Shown here: piece after piece, positions 16,505 to 25,135 of the stretch
Layout: every line of letters starts with the position of its first letter
Position numbering within the stretch: the stretch's first letter is position 1
Origin: Megamonas hypermegale
GTDB lineage: Bacteria; Bacillota; Negativicutes; Selenomonadales; Selenomonadaceae
Direction: 5' to 3'
NCBI GenBank assembly: GCA_002314325.1
Contig: DCFC01000040.1
Location: forward strand, 46,812-81,797
Length of the DNA: 34,986 nucleotides
The notes under the pieces: model-generated
Told to the model about the DNA's origin: nothing
Seen by the model: the letters and a program-made list of their open reading frames with translations, nothing else
Database searches by the model: none
Program-made: the position numbers and the translations under genes

Positions 16505-16511
16505 AACTTAT

Positions 16512-16633
16512 TGTGCCGGTAAAACATTGAGCCTTTAGCCAGCAGTATAATAGTTTATATTCGCTCGATGTTAGCACTTAACCTCACTAAATATAAACTA
16601 TTATACTGCTTTAGGAAATCAGCTAGCATAACA
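16512..16633. repeat. Palindromic interspersed repeat, copy B
   Basis: Same architecture as the element at about 6260-6381: perfect 21-base arms (16541-16561, 16590-16610) with a 28-base loop differing at only about three positions from the other copy, plus shared flanks (GTAAAACAT on the left; GGAAAT and GCTAGCAT on the right). It sits directly after pepD. Confidence 0.8.
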
Positions 16634-16647
16634 GGTAATAAATAAAA

Positions 16648-16680
16648 AAATGCACTCAGGATAATCCGGGTGCATTTTTT
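16648..16680 (+). terminator. Intrinsic terminator downstream of pepD
   Basis: AAATGCACTC...GGGTGCATTTTTT forms a stem of about 10 pairs with a T-run. It lies beyond the palindromic repeat. Confidence 0.75.
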
Positions 16681-16702
16681 AGTTTTCTTCATTATATATA
16701 GG

Positions 16703-16711
16703 TGGTATAAT
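16703..16711 (+). promoter_or_regulatory. Extended -10 promoter of the NhaC-family gene
   Basis: TGGTATAAT lies 45 bases before the start codon at 16756; no clear -35 box. Confidence 0.45.
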
Positions 16712-16755
16712 TAATCTGTTATTTTGCAAAAAGAGGAGAAAGGATTGAATTTTTC

Positions 16756-18246
16756 ATGGCAGAAACGGTATGGTCATTAGTGCCGCCGATAATAACGATT
16801 GCCCTTGCACTGATTACGAAGGAAGTGTATATGTCGCTTATAATCGGTATTTTCGTCGGCGCAATGATGTTCACGGGGTTTGACCTGCTGGCTTCGATTG
16901 ATACAATGTTTTCAATCATGTCGAGCAGCGTCGGAGGAAATGTGTACATCCTCGTATTTCTGGTCTTATTAGGTATTGTCGTAGCAGCGATTGCCCGCTC
17001 CGGTGCTTCCCGCGCTTACGGCGAATGGGCGGCGCGCGTAATCAAAGGCAAACGCAGTTCACTGCTCGTTACGGCGCTTTTGGGCGTAGTTATTTTCATT
17101 GACGATTATTTCAACTGTTTGACGGTAGGTACGGTAATGCGTCCCGTTACGGACAAATTCAACGTAACGAGAGCCAAACTCGCCTACATTATCGACGCGA
17201 CGGCAGCGCCAATCTGCATTATCGCGCCTGTTTCCAGCTGGGCGGCGGCCGTAAGCTCATCACTGCCGGAAAGCAGTAATATCGACGGCTTTGCTCTGTT
17301 CTTGCAGACAATCCCGGTCAACTTATACGCATGGTTCACGATTTTATTCATGCTCTTTTTAATTTTTACCGGCAAGGACTTTGCGACAATGGCGGCATTG
17401 GAACGCAAAAGCGGCGGCAAACTCGTCATTCCGGACGAATACAAAGATGATGACGGTATGAGCATCGTCGGCAACGGTAAAATTCTCGATTTGTTATTAC
17501 CGCTCATCGTATTAATCGGCGGGTGCATTTTCGGCATGCTCTACACGGGCGGCATTTTGGACGGCGCAAGTGTATCCGATGCCTTTGCCAACTGCGAATC
17601 GGCAAGAGGTCTCGTAATCGGTTCGTTTATCGCTCTTGTGTTTATCTTCCTGTTATATGTACCGCGCGGCGTGCTGCGCTTCGGCAAATTCTGCGAATGC
17701 TTCAATCAGGGCTTCCGCGCTATGACACCGGCTATCTTTATCCTGTGTCTTGCATGGAGCCTGTCCGGCGTCTGCGGTGAGGAATACCTCAACATCGGCG
17801 GCTATGTCGGCGGAATTGTCAGCAACAATGCCACAGTAGGCATGTTCATGCCGGCAATTTTCTTTATCGTGGCGCTTGGTCTTGGTTTTGCCACCGGTAC
17901 ATCCTGGGGAACATTCGGTATCTTAATCCCGATTGCTCTTGCAGTCGTGCCGAACGACCCGCAGCTTTTAGTCGTTACGGTAGCAGCCGTTCTGGCAGGT
18001 GCTGTCGGCGGCGACCACGTATCACCGATTTCCGATACGACGATACTCGCTTCCGCCGGTGCGCAGTGCCATCACCTCGACCATGTAAATACGCAGATAC
18101 CATATGTAATCGTGGTAGCGTCCTGTTCATTTATCGGCTATCTGGCAGCCGGTATAGCAGACAGCGGCACGGTAGGCTTCGGCGTAGGTCTGGTCGTTTT
18201 ACTGTGCTCTATGGGCTATATCTATAAATTCCTGATGAAAGCTTAA
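16756..18246 (+). CDS. NhaC-family Na+/H+ antiporter
   Basis: A 496-residue membrane protein of the NhaC / Na_H_antiporter family, predicted to exchange sodium (or a charged metabolite) for protons. About twelve hydrophobic segments are seen. Conserved charged pore motifs are FIDDYFNCLTVGTVMRPVTDKF (about 114-135), DATAAPICIIAPVSSW, GTSWGTFGILIPIA and GGDHVSPISDTT, all hallmarks of this family. The ATG at 16756 lies 11 bases after AAAGGA, a rather long spacing. It is a single gene with its own promoter and a strong terminator. Some family members are amino-acid or dicarboxylate antiporters, so the substrate is not certain. Confidence 0.88.
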   Translation: MAETVWSLVPPIITIALALITKEVYMSLIIGIFVGAMMFTGFDLLASIDTMFSIMSSSVGGNVYILVFLVLLGIVVAAIARSGASRAYGEWAARVIKGKRSSLLVTALLGVVIFIDDYFNCLTVGTVMRPVTDKFNVTRAKLAYIIDATAAPICIIAPVSSWAAAVSSSLPESSNIDGFALFLQTIPVNLYAWFTILFMLFLIFTGKDFATMAALERKSGGKLVIPDEYKDDDGMSIVGNGKILDLLLPLIVLIGGCIFGMLYTGGILDGASVSDAFANCESARGLVIGSFIALVFIFLLYVPRGVLRFGKFCECFNQGFRAMTPAIFILCLAWSLSGVCGEEYLNIGGYVGGIVSNNATVGMFMPAIFFIVALGLGFATGTSWGTFGILIPIALAVVPNDPQLLVVTVAAVLAGAVGGDHVSPISDTTILASAGAQCHHLDHVNTQIPYVIVVASCSFIGYLAAGIADSGTVGFGVGLVVLLCSMGYIYKFLMKA

Positions 18247-18250
18247 TCTA

Positions 18251-18287
18251 AAAACTCCGGCATATTGATTGTGCCGGAGTTTTTCCT
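18251..18287. terminator. Strong intrinsic terminator
   Basis: AAAAACTCCGGCA pairs with TGCCGGAGTTTTT around a 9-10-base loop directly after the antiporter gene, separating it from the glycan cluster. Confidence 0.9.
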
Positions 18288-18355
18288 ATCAGTACATATT
18301 TTGTAACAAATAGTGCTATCAAAATAAAAATCAAAGTAAATTTTAAGTTAAAAAC

Positions 18356-18384
18356 TTGACGAAGCAGAGTTATATGTATAGAAT
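18356..18384 (+). promoter_or_regulatory. Promoter of the glycan cluster
   Basis: TTGACG (18356-18361), a 17-base spacer and TAGAAT (18379-18384), about 50 bases before wbaP. It is the only good promoter I see ahead of the eleven-gene cluster. Confidence 0.6.
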
Positions 18385-18398
18385 AGATTTTAATGTAG

Positions 18399-18419
18399 AA
18401 ATTAAAAGGAGAAGTAAAT
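18399..18419 (+). repeat. Leader repeat with orphan ribosome site (copy 1)
   Basis: AAATTAAAAGGAGAAGTAAA plus a following T is identical to 25111-25131 just before rfbF. Here the AAAAGGAG is too far from the wbaP start to serve it, as wbaP has its own AAGGAGAGG; it therefore looks like a leftover leader. Confidence 0.7.
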
Positions 18420-18434
18420 TTAAGGAGAGGTTTA

Positions 18435-19892
18435 ATGGAAGCTGATGGGAAGCATTGCAAATGCGAGTTTTCAAGATTGAATTATATATCCACTAAACTT
18501 TTACCGATAGTAATTTTTGCAGTGGAATATATTGCAGTTTTAATTGCAGAGAAACTATCTTTAATTATTCAGCACAATCTGCCGGGCATGAACGGCCAGT
18601 TTTATATATCTGATTTGTATTTTTACGGCATAATACCGCTTGTGTTTATATTTTTTCTATATTACACGAAAGTAAATGAGCGATTTATTCTGTATTGGGA
18701 AACACTGCAACGGACTTTTTATGCCGTACTCTACAGTGAAATATTCTGCGTGGTGCTACTATATCTGTTCAAGACGAGCAACTACGTATCACGTGCCTAT
18801 GTCGTGATATTTTTCGCGATGGCGTTTATCTGTCTGTGCATCAGCCGGCAGCTGCTGATAAAAACATGCCGCAGATTAAATCTAATGAAAGAAGCTGTTG
18901 TCTTTATCGGGGCGGGTAAAACTACACAGAAAATCATTGATTTTACAAGAAATAACAACTGTTTCGGCATAAATGTTGCCGGTCTGTTCGATGAAACGCC
19001 TAAAATAAAAGATATAACAGAAAAATACCATATATTCCGTGATTTAGAGGAAACAAAAGATTATATCCAGCGATATAAAATACGAACGGTGATAATTGCC
19101 GTTCCCAGTATGGAAAAAGAAAGGCTGCTCAATCTGATAGAAGATTTACAGCCGATTGTGCGCAATCTGATGTTCGTGCCGAATATTGTTGGTATGCCGG
19201 TATTTAATTTGGAAGTAAAAAGACTGTATGAAAACAATATGGTTCTGCTCGGCATAAAGAACAATCTGGCGAAAAAGACCAACAGACGCATAAAACGTGT
19301 ATTTGATATAGTATTTTCACTGGCAACAATGGTGATAATATTACCAGTCAGCATTATTGTCATGATTGGTATTATGATTGAATCACCGGGAGCATCACCT
19401 ATTTTCAAACATTATCGCGTAGGTAAAGGCGGGAAACTTTTTCCCTGCTATAAATTCCGCTCTATGGTGCCTAATGCTCAGGAAAAGCTCAAAGCATATT
19501 TGCAGAAAAATCCGGAAGCCCAACAAGAATGGCAGGCTAATTTCAAATTGAAAAATGACCCGCGCATAACTAAAATCGGCAAATTTATCCGAAAAACAAG
19601 CATTGATGAACTGCCGCAGTTTATTAATGTATTGAAAGGCGAGATGAGCTGGGTAGGACCGCGGCCGATAATAAAAGATGAAGTTCATTATTACGGGAAA
19701 AATATACAGGATTATTATTCTGTTTTGCCGGGTATAACCGGTATGTGGCAAGTAAACGGACGTTCAGAAACAAGTTATGATGAACGTGTTAAGCTGGATG
19801 TTTGGTATATCAGAAATTGGTCTGTATGGATTGATATAGTATTGTTAATAAAAACTTTTAAGATAGTGATATGTAAAAAAGGTGCATATTAA
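18435..19892 (+). CDS. wbaP: Undecaprenyl-phosphate hexose-1-phosphate transferase (WbaP-like)
   Basis: A 485-residue polyisoprenyl-phosphate glycosylphosphotransferase. It moves a sugar-1-phosphate, probably galactose-1-P from UDP-Gal, onto undecaprenyl phosphate at the inner membrane and so starts glycan synthesis. About four N-terminal hydrophobic segments (residues 15-140) are followed by a nucleotide-binding-like middle domain (VVFIGAGKTTQKII), another membrane helix (about 295-315), and the catalytic domain with KFRSMVPNAQ, NDPRITKIGKFIRKTSIDELPQF, SWVGPRP and PGITGMWQVNGRS. The five-part layout matches WbaP. The ATG at 18435 follows AAGGAGAGG by 4 bases. Galactose is inferred, supported by glf in the same cluster. 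Confidence 0.88.
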   Translation: MEADGKHCKCEFSRLNYISTKLLPIVIFAVEYIAVLIAEKLSLIIQHNLPGMNGQFYISDLYFYGIIPLVFIFFLYYTKVNERFILYWETLQRTFYAVLYSEIFCVVLLYLFKTSNYVSRAYVVIFFAMAFICLCISRQLLIKTCRRLNLMKEAVVFIGAGKTTQKIIDFTRNNNCFGINVAGLFDETPKIKDITEKYHIFRDLEETKDYIQRYKIRTVIIAVPSMEKERLLNLIEDLQPIVRNLMFVPNIVGMPVFNLEVKRLYENNMVLLGIKNNLAKKTNRRIKRVFDIVFSLATMVIILPVSIIVMIGIMIESPGASPIFKHYRVGKGGKLFPCYKFRSMVPNAQEKLKAYLQKNPEAQQEWQANFKLKNDPRITKIGKFIRKTSIDELPQFINVLKGEMSWVGPRPIIKDEVHYYGKNIQDYYSVLPGITGMWQVNGRSETSYDERVKLDVWYIRNWSVWIDIVLLIKTFKIVICKKGAY

Positions 19893-19917
19893 AAATGGGA
19901 GAGATTATATATAAAAT

Positions 19918-20694
19918 ATGAATATATTTAAGGAATTGTATCAGTACAGAGAAATGATAGTAAGTTTGATACATAGAGATTTAAGGGGGAGATATAAAGG
20001 TTCTGTTTTAGGATTTTTATGGACATTTATAAATCCTTTATTGCAGTTAGTAGTATATACAATAGTATTTTCTAATATTATGCGTATGGGAATAGATAAC
20101 TATTATTTATTTTTGTTTGTAGCTCTTATTCCCTGGATGTTTTGTGCCAGCAGTATAATGGGAGCTTCTTTGTGTATATTACAAAATCAGAGTTTAGTTA
20201 CGAAAATTTATTTTCCTCGAGAGGTTCTTCCTTTATCTGTAGTTACCAGTAATTTTATTAATATGTTGTATTGCTTCATTATTGTATTGGCTGTTGTTTT
20301 AATATTTGCTGAAAATGTTAATTTTCAAGCATGGCTATATTTACCTGTTATTGCCGTAATTGAATATATCTTGGTTTTAGGAATATCGTTTATTGTAGCG
20401 GGATTAACAGTTTATTTTAGAGATTTAGAACATATTTTAGGAATACTTACAATGGCTTGGCAGTTTTTAACACCGGTTATGTACTCTGTAGATATGGTAC
20501 CTCAAGAATATATGGGCATATTTCAGTTAAATCCAATGACACCTGTAATAGTAGCTTATAGAGATATATTGTACTATGGAACAGTTCCGCATTTTGAAAC
20601 TTTAGTGCAAGCTGTCGGTTTCGGTATACTTTTATCAGTATTAGGATTTATAATTTTTGGCAAACTAAAGAAAAATTTTGCGGAGGAATTATGA
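19918..20694 (+). CDS. wzm: ABC-2 polysaccharide export permease (Wzm-like)
   Basis: A 258-residue membrane protein with six hydrophobic segments and the ABC-2 start signature: YREMIVSLIHRDLRGRYKGS followed by LGFLWTFINPLLQLVVYTIVF. With the next gene it forms the exporter that moves a completed, lipid-linked glycan across the inner membrane. The start at 19918 has a weak GGGAGAG site 10-15 bases upstream. Its stop overlaps the ATPase start by four bases (ATGA), so the two are translationally coupled. KpsM/TagG homologues are equivalent alternatives; the LPS/O-antigen role is inferred from context. Confidence 0.9.
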   Translation: MNIFKELYQYREMIVSLIHRDLRGRYKGSVLGFLWTFINPLLQLVVYTIVFSNIMRMGIDNYYLFLFVALIPWMFCASSIMGASLCILQNQSLVTKIYFPREVLPLSVVTSNFINMLYCFIIVLAVVLIFAENVNFQAWLYLPVIAVIEYILVLGISFIVAGLTVYFRDLEHILGILTMAWQFLTPVMYSVDMVPQEYMGIFQLNPMTPVIVAYRDILYYGTVPHFETLVQAVGFGILLSVLGFIIFGKLKKNFAEEL

Positions 20695-21428
20695 AGAATA
20701 GTATTGTTGTTGAAGATGTTTATAAAAAATTTAAAGTATATCATGATAAAGGCTACAGTTTGAAAGAAAGATTATTGTTTTGGGAACGCAATAAATATGA
20801 AGTACGCTGGATTTTAAAGGGAATAAGTTTTGCAGTAAAAAAAGGTGAAGCTGTAGGTATCATTGGAAAAAACGGATGCGGGAAAAGCACTTTATTAAAA
20901 TTACTCAGCCGAATTATGTATCCTACTAAAGGAAAAATAGAAATGAATGGGAAAGTTGCCAGTCTGATTGAGCTGGGCGCAGGTTTCCATCCAGATATGA
21001 GTGGCAGAGAAAATATATATATTAATGCGTCTATTTTCGGCTTAACTAAGAAAGAGATAGATGATAAATTACAGGATATAATAACTTTTTCCGAGTTACA
21101 GGATTTTATAGATAATCCGATAAGAACTTATTCAAGCGGAATGTATATGCGATTGGCTTTTTCCGTAGCAATAAACGTCAAAGCTGATATTTTATTGATA
21201 GATGAAATACTAGCCGTTGGCGATATAACATTTCAGGAAAAATGTTTTAACAAGTTGAAGGAAATCAAAAAAGAAGGAACAACGATAGTAATTGTTTCTC
21301 ATTCATTAGAACAAATTGAGGAATTTTGCGATAAATCTATTTGGATTAAAGATGGTTTGATTGAGTGTATAGATACACCACGGATAGTTCATGAAAAATA
21401 TAAAAGTTTCATGTTAAAGAGTAATTAA
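20691..21428 (+). CDS. wzt: ABC polysaccharide export ATPase (Wzt/TagH-like)
   Basis: A 245-residue nucleotide-binding subunit. Walker A GKNGCGKST is at 59-67, the signature YSSGMYMRLAF at 147-157, Walker B LLIDE at 168-172 and the switch His at H204 (VSHS). GAGFHPDMSGRENIY and the extended N-terminal part are typical of polysaccharide exporters. It ends right after the ATPase core, lacking the C-terminal carbohydrate-binding domain of O8/O9a-type Wzt proteins; export should therefore not depend on recognising a capped chain end. The start overlaps the permease stop (ATGA). Confidence 0.92.
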   Translation: MKNSIVVEDVYKKFKVYHDKGYSLKERLLFWERNKYEVRWILKGISFAVKKGEAVGIIGKNGCGKSTLLKLLSRIMYPTKGKIEMNGKVASLIELGAGFHPDMSGRENIYINASIFGLTKKEIDDKLQDIITFSELQDFIDNPIRTYSSGMYMRLAFSVAINVKADILLIDEILAVGDITFQEKCFNKLKEIKKEGTTIVIVSHSLEQIEEFCDKSIWIKDGLIECIDTPRIVHEKYKSFMLKSN

Positions 21429-21429
21429 A

Positions 21430-22194
21430 ATGGATATAAAAATATTAGTTGCTACGCACAAAAAATATTGGATGCCTAAAGATAAAGTATATATACCAAT
21501 TCAATTAGGAAAGAGTATACATGAAGATTTAGGCATTTTAGGCGATAATACAGGAGAAAATATTTCTAAAAAGCAGCCATATTATTCCGAGCTTACGGCG
21601 ATTTATTGGGCATGGAAGAATTTAAAAGCTGATTATATAGGCATAAATCATTATAGAAGATATTTTTCTAAGGAAAGATATTTTTTATTTAAAGAAGGTG
21701 ATAAAAATAAAATATTAAAATATGATGATTTTAGAAAGATATTGACAGATTATCCTATTATATTGCCGAAAAAAAGAAACTATTATATAGTTTCGCGCTA
21801 CAAACAATATAAAAATGCCCATAATATAAATGATTTATTATGTTGCAGAAATGTGCTAAAAGAATTATATCCGGAATATGTACAGGATTTTGATAAGGTA
21901 TTAAATGAAAAAAGCGGGCATATATTAAATATGTTTGTAATGAGATATGATATATTTTCAAATTATTGTCAATGGCTGTTTAGTATATTATTTGAGCTTG
22001 AAAAATATTTAAATTTAGAAGGATATTCACAATATCAGCAAAGAGTATACGGATATTTAGCAGAACGCCTGCTTGATGTCTGGCTTAGTCATAATAAATT
22101 AAATTATAAAGAAGTGAACTATACTGTTATAGAAAAAATAGACTGGAAGAAAAAAATATTAATGTTTTTAAGAAATAATTTGGTGAATAGATAG
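21430..22194 (+). CDS. DUF4422 family protein, probable glycosyltransferase (1 of 3)
   Basis: A 254-residue protein consisting essentially of one DUF4422 domain, a family found almost only in capsule and LPS clusters and believed to transfer sugars. Motifs are ILVATHKKYWMP at the N-terminus, GDNTGENISKK (about 38-48), YYSELTAIYWAWKN and the HYRRYF block (about 75-80). The start is one base after the ATPase stop. The gene is very AT-rich, unlike the housekeeping genes. No DxD motif of a standard GT-A enzyme stands out. Donor, acceptor and activity are not known. Confidence 0.75.
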   Translation: MDIKILVATHKKYWMPKDKVYIPIQLGKSIHEDLGILGDNTGENISKKQPYYSELTAIYWAWKNLKADYIGINHYRRYFSKERYFLFKEGDKNKILKYDDFRKILTDYPIILPKKRNYYIVSRYKQYKNAHNINDLLCCRNVLKELYPEYVQDFDKVLNEKSGHILNMFVMRYDIFSNYCQWLFSILFELEKYLNLEGYSQYQQRVYGYLAERLLDVWLSHNKLNYKEVNYTVIEKIDWKKKILMFLRNNLVNR

Positions 22195-23139
22195 ATGAAT
22201 ATAAAATTATTTGCGTCATATCGTATTGATTTAAATAGTAAAGTTATAAAAAACAATATAATAACTCCTGTTTATTGTGGAAGCGTATATAAAGAAAATG
22301 AGTGGAATAAAAATATTATAGGTGATAATACAGGAGATAATATATCAAAAAAGAGAATGTCTTTTTGTGAATTAACAGTACAGTATTGGGCTTGGAAAAA
22401 TATAAAAGCAGATTATTATGGATTATGCCATTATAGAAGATTTTTAGCTTTTACGAAAGATGAACATAGTTATAGAAATGAACAAAACCAGATTTATTTA
22501 CCAAATCTTAATGATTACAATATAAATAAATACTCTATAGCTAATGCTGATAAAATAGAAAAATATTGTAAAAAGTATGATGTGATTATTCCAGAGCCGG
22601 CGGATATAAAGAAAATAACATCTTTTGGTAAGCATTTTGATACTGTATTGGAACTATGGCAGGCTCATGATAAATATTTTTTCGATAAAAAAGTATTGGA
22701 TATTTTAATTGATAGTATAAAAAAATATAAACCGCATTATTATAAATATGCTGCTGAGTATTTGAATAGTAATAAACATAGAGGATATAACTGTTACATC
22801 CTGAAAAAGGAACTATTTAATGAATTATGTGAGTTTCAGTTTCCAATTTTATTTAAAATAGAAAAAGATTTATCTAAAAGTGAACTTTTAAACAAATATC
22901 CCAGAACAATAGGATATTTAGGCGAAATTTTGTATGGGGTTTTTATATATTCTTTAATAAAAAGTAATATAAAAATAAAAGAAATACCGCTTATTATATT
23001 TGAGAATACCAATACAGATATTAGCATTATAGAGAAAGTAAAATTATATTTGAAATATAATTTAAAGAAATTTGTTAAATTGTATTTACCTAATATAGCA
23101 CAAAAATATTTAAAAATTATATATCATAAATTTAAATAG
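22195..23139 (+). CDS. DUF4422 family protein, probable glycosyltransferase (2 of 3)
   Basis: A 314-residue paralogue of its two neighbours. It carries the same core: IKLFASYRIDL, GDNTGDNISKKRMSFCELTV, QYWAWKNIKADYYGLCHYRR. It starts immediately after the preceding stop (no gap), consistent with one polycistronic mRNA. A long DNA stretch around 22321-22440 is nearly identical to 23290-23410 in the next gene, pointing to tandem duplication or gene conversion. The C-terminal 30 residues are basic and hydrophobic (KLYLKYNLKKFVKLYLP), which may bind membrane. Function inferred from family and context only. Confidence 0.75.
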   Translation: MNIKLFASYRIDLNSKVIKNNIITPVYCGSVYKENEWNKNIIGDNTGDNISKKRMSFCELTVQYWAWKNIKADYYGLCHYRRFLAFTKDEHSYRNEQNQIYLPNLNDYNINKYSIANADKIEKYCKKYDVIIPEPADIKKITSFGKHFDTVLELWQAHDKYFFDKKVLDILIDSIKKYKPHYYKYAAEYLNSNKHRGYNCYILKKELFNELCEFQFPILFKIEKDLSKSELLNKYPRTIGYLGEILYGVFIYSLIKSNIKIKEIPLIIFENTNTDISIIEKVKLYLKYNLKKFVKLYLPNIAQKYLKIIYHKFK

Positions 23140-23156
23140 TAAATGGAAGGTGTATT

Positions 23157-25112
23157 ATGGAAAAGAAAAAAGATATAAAAATTTTTGTTTCTCATCGTAT
23201 CGATTTAGATAGTGAAACAATTGATAATCCTTTATTTGTACCAGTTAGATGTGGTGCTGTTTTTGATAAAAGAGAAAATATTACAATGCTCGGTGATAAT
23301 ACAGGTGATAATATTTCAGAAAAAAGAATGTCTTTTTGTGAATTAACAGTGCAATATTGGGCATGGAAAAATGTAGAAGCAGACTACTATGGATTATGTC
23401 ATTATAGAAGATATTTATCATTTTCTAACGAAAAATATAAAACAGAATACATAAAAGAACCTATAAATAATGTAATTTGTCATAATGAAATTTTGGAAAA
23501 ATTTTTAGATAAAAAAGCTATTCAAAAATATGGGTTACTTGATGAAAGTAATATGATTAAATGTATTGAATCAAATGATGTCTTAGTTAGTGAATGGTGT
23601 AATATAAAAAAAATGATACATTCTAAAGGAAAAGTGGATTCAGTAGAAGATTATTGGTTTAAATATGAAAACTTTATATTAGCATCTGAATCAATTAATA
23701 ATTTAAAAAAAATTATTCAAGAAAAATATCCTAATATGATAAAATATGTAGATAAATATTTAAAGGGAGATAAATATTTAGGATATAATTGTTTTATCAT
23801 GAAAAAAGAAATCTTTTATAGATATTGTAATTTTATATTTGATGTACTATTTGATTTTGAAAAGACTTTAAAAAATAAAAACATATTTAATAAAAATATG
23901 ATGCGAACTTGCGCATTTATTAGTGAACTTTTGTATGGAATATATATTTATTATTTAGAAGAAAAAAAGATATATAAAATAAAACATTTGCAATTAGTTT
24001 TTTTTGCAAATACAGATAAAGAAAAGATATTATATCCTATAAAAAAGAAGAATAATATACCAGTAATTTTAATGTCTAGTAATTATTTTGCTCCATATTT
24101 AGGTGTGTTTATACAATCATTAATCAATACATCTTCAAAAAATAATTATTATGATATAATTGTTTTTGAAAGAGAAATTTCTCAAAGAAATAAGTCTTTA
24201 TTAGAAGAAATTGTAGAAAATTATTCTAATATAAAGCTTAGATTTTATAATCCACAAAAAAAGATTAATGATGTTAAATTATATATAGCAGCAGCTAATT
24301 TTGCATATGAAGCATATTATAGAATTTTTTCGCCGTGGATTTTATTGAATTATGATAAAGCAATAGTCATGGATTGCGATATTGTTTTAAATAGAGATAT
24401 TGCAGATTTATATCAATTTAATATTGATAACTATCTAGCAGCAGCCGTAAAAGATATAATTTATCAGGGATTTTTAAATAGTTTAGACAGAAGTAATTGG
24501 ATAAATTATTCAAAAGAAAAATTAGGACTGAGTGAACCGTATAATTATATTAATACAGGTGTTTTATTACTTAATTTAAAAAAAATAAGAGAACGATATA
24601 GTTTTGAATATGTTATAGATTTCGCTAAAAATGCGAAATTTAGATATCAAGAACAAGATATTTTTAATGTATTATTAAATAATAGTGTTTTATTTTTAGA
24701 TAGAACATGGAATTTTGGGGTAGAAAGTAATTTGCCAACAAAATATTGTCATGAATTAGCTCCAGCTCAATCATATGAAGAATATTTAGAGACAAAGAAA
24801 AATCCATCTATAATACATTATTTAGCTAAACCAAAACCATGGGATGATCCAAATGTGGAATTTGCTGATAAGTTTTGGAAAATAGCGAGACAAACTTCTT
24901 TTTATGAAATTATTTTAGCTAGATTAGCTACTGATTATACAAATATGTCAATATATGGACATGATATGTTTTATCATAATGGGTTTTTATCTAAAAGTAA
25001 AAAACAAAGGATAAAAAATTTCATTAAGATATTTTTACCAAAAGGTACAAAAAGGCATAGATTTGTAAAAAAAGCATATTTTAAATTGCGCGGTTGGCCT
25101 TTTGTAGAATAA
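23157..25112 (+). CDS. DUF4422 - GT8 fusion glycosyltransferase (3 of 3)
   Basis: A 651-residue two-domain protein. Residues 1-290 are a DUF4422 domain closely related to the preceding gene (GDNTGDNISEKRMSFCELTV, YYGLCHYRRY). Residues about 302-600 are a glycosyltransferase family 8 domain: VILMSSNYFAPYLGVFIQSL at the start, the donor/metal DxD as D406-C-D408 (VMDCDIVLNRD), YINTGVLLLNL and the C-terminal IIHYLAKPKPWDD. GT8 enzymes typically add galactose or glucose from UDP-sugars with retention. One protein may thus make two successive linkages. GGAAGG lies upstream of the start. It is strongly AT-rich. Confidence 0.85.
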   Translation: MEKKKDIKIFVSHRIDLDSETIDNPLFVPVRCGAVFDKRENITMLGDNTGDNISEKRMSFCELTVQYWAWKNVEADYYGLCHYRRYLSFSNEKYKTEYIKEPINNVICHNEILEKFLDKKAIQKYGLLDESNMIKCIESNDVLVSEWCNIKKMIHSKGKVDSVEDYWFKYENFILASESINNLKKIIQEKYPNMIKYVDKYLKGDKYLGYNCFIMKKEIFYRYCNFIFDVLFDFEKTLKNKNIFNKNMMRTCAFISELLYGIYIYYLEEKKIYKIKHLQLVFFANTDKEKILYPIKKKNNIPVILMSSNYFAPYLGVFIQSLINTSSKNNYYDIIVFEREISQRNKSLLEEIVENYSNIKLRFYNPQKKINDVKLYIAAANFAYEAYYRIFSPWILLNYDKAIVMDCDIVLNRDIADLYQFNIDNYLAAAVKDIIYQGFLNSLDRSNWINYSKEKLGLSEPYNYINTGVLLLNLKKIRERYSFEYVIDFAKNAKFRYQEQDIFNVLLNNSVLFLDRTWNFGVESNLPTKYCHELAPAQSYEEYLETKKNPSIIHYLAKPKPWDDPNVEFADKFWKIARQTSFYEIILARLATDYTNMSIYGHDMFYHNGFLSKSKKQRIKNFIKIFLPKGTKRHRFVKKAYFKLRGWPFVE

Positions 25113-25131
25113 ATTAAAAGGAGAAGTAAAT
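25111..25131 (+). repeat. Leader repeat with ribosome site (copy 2)
   Basis: Identical over 21 bases to 18399-18419; here its AAGGAG lies 13 bases upstream of the rfbF start and probably serves it. The two copies flank the wbaP-to-GT8 segment. Confidence 0.7.
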
Positions 25132-25135
25132 AAAA

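Noticed and set aside
20146..20160. GCCAGCAGTATAATG inside the ABC permease gene, identical over 15 bases to the palindromic repeat half at 5447-5461
   Set aside because: It lies in frame within a conserved membrane protein, lacks the rest of the element, and causes no insertion or break; probably coincidence.
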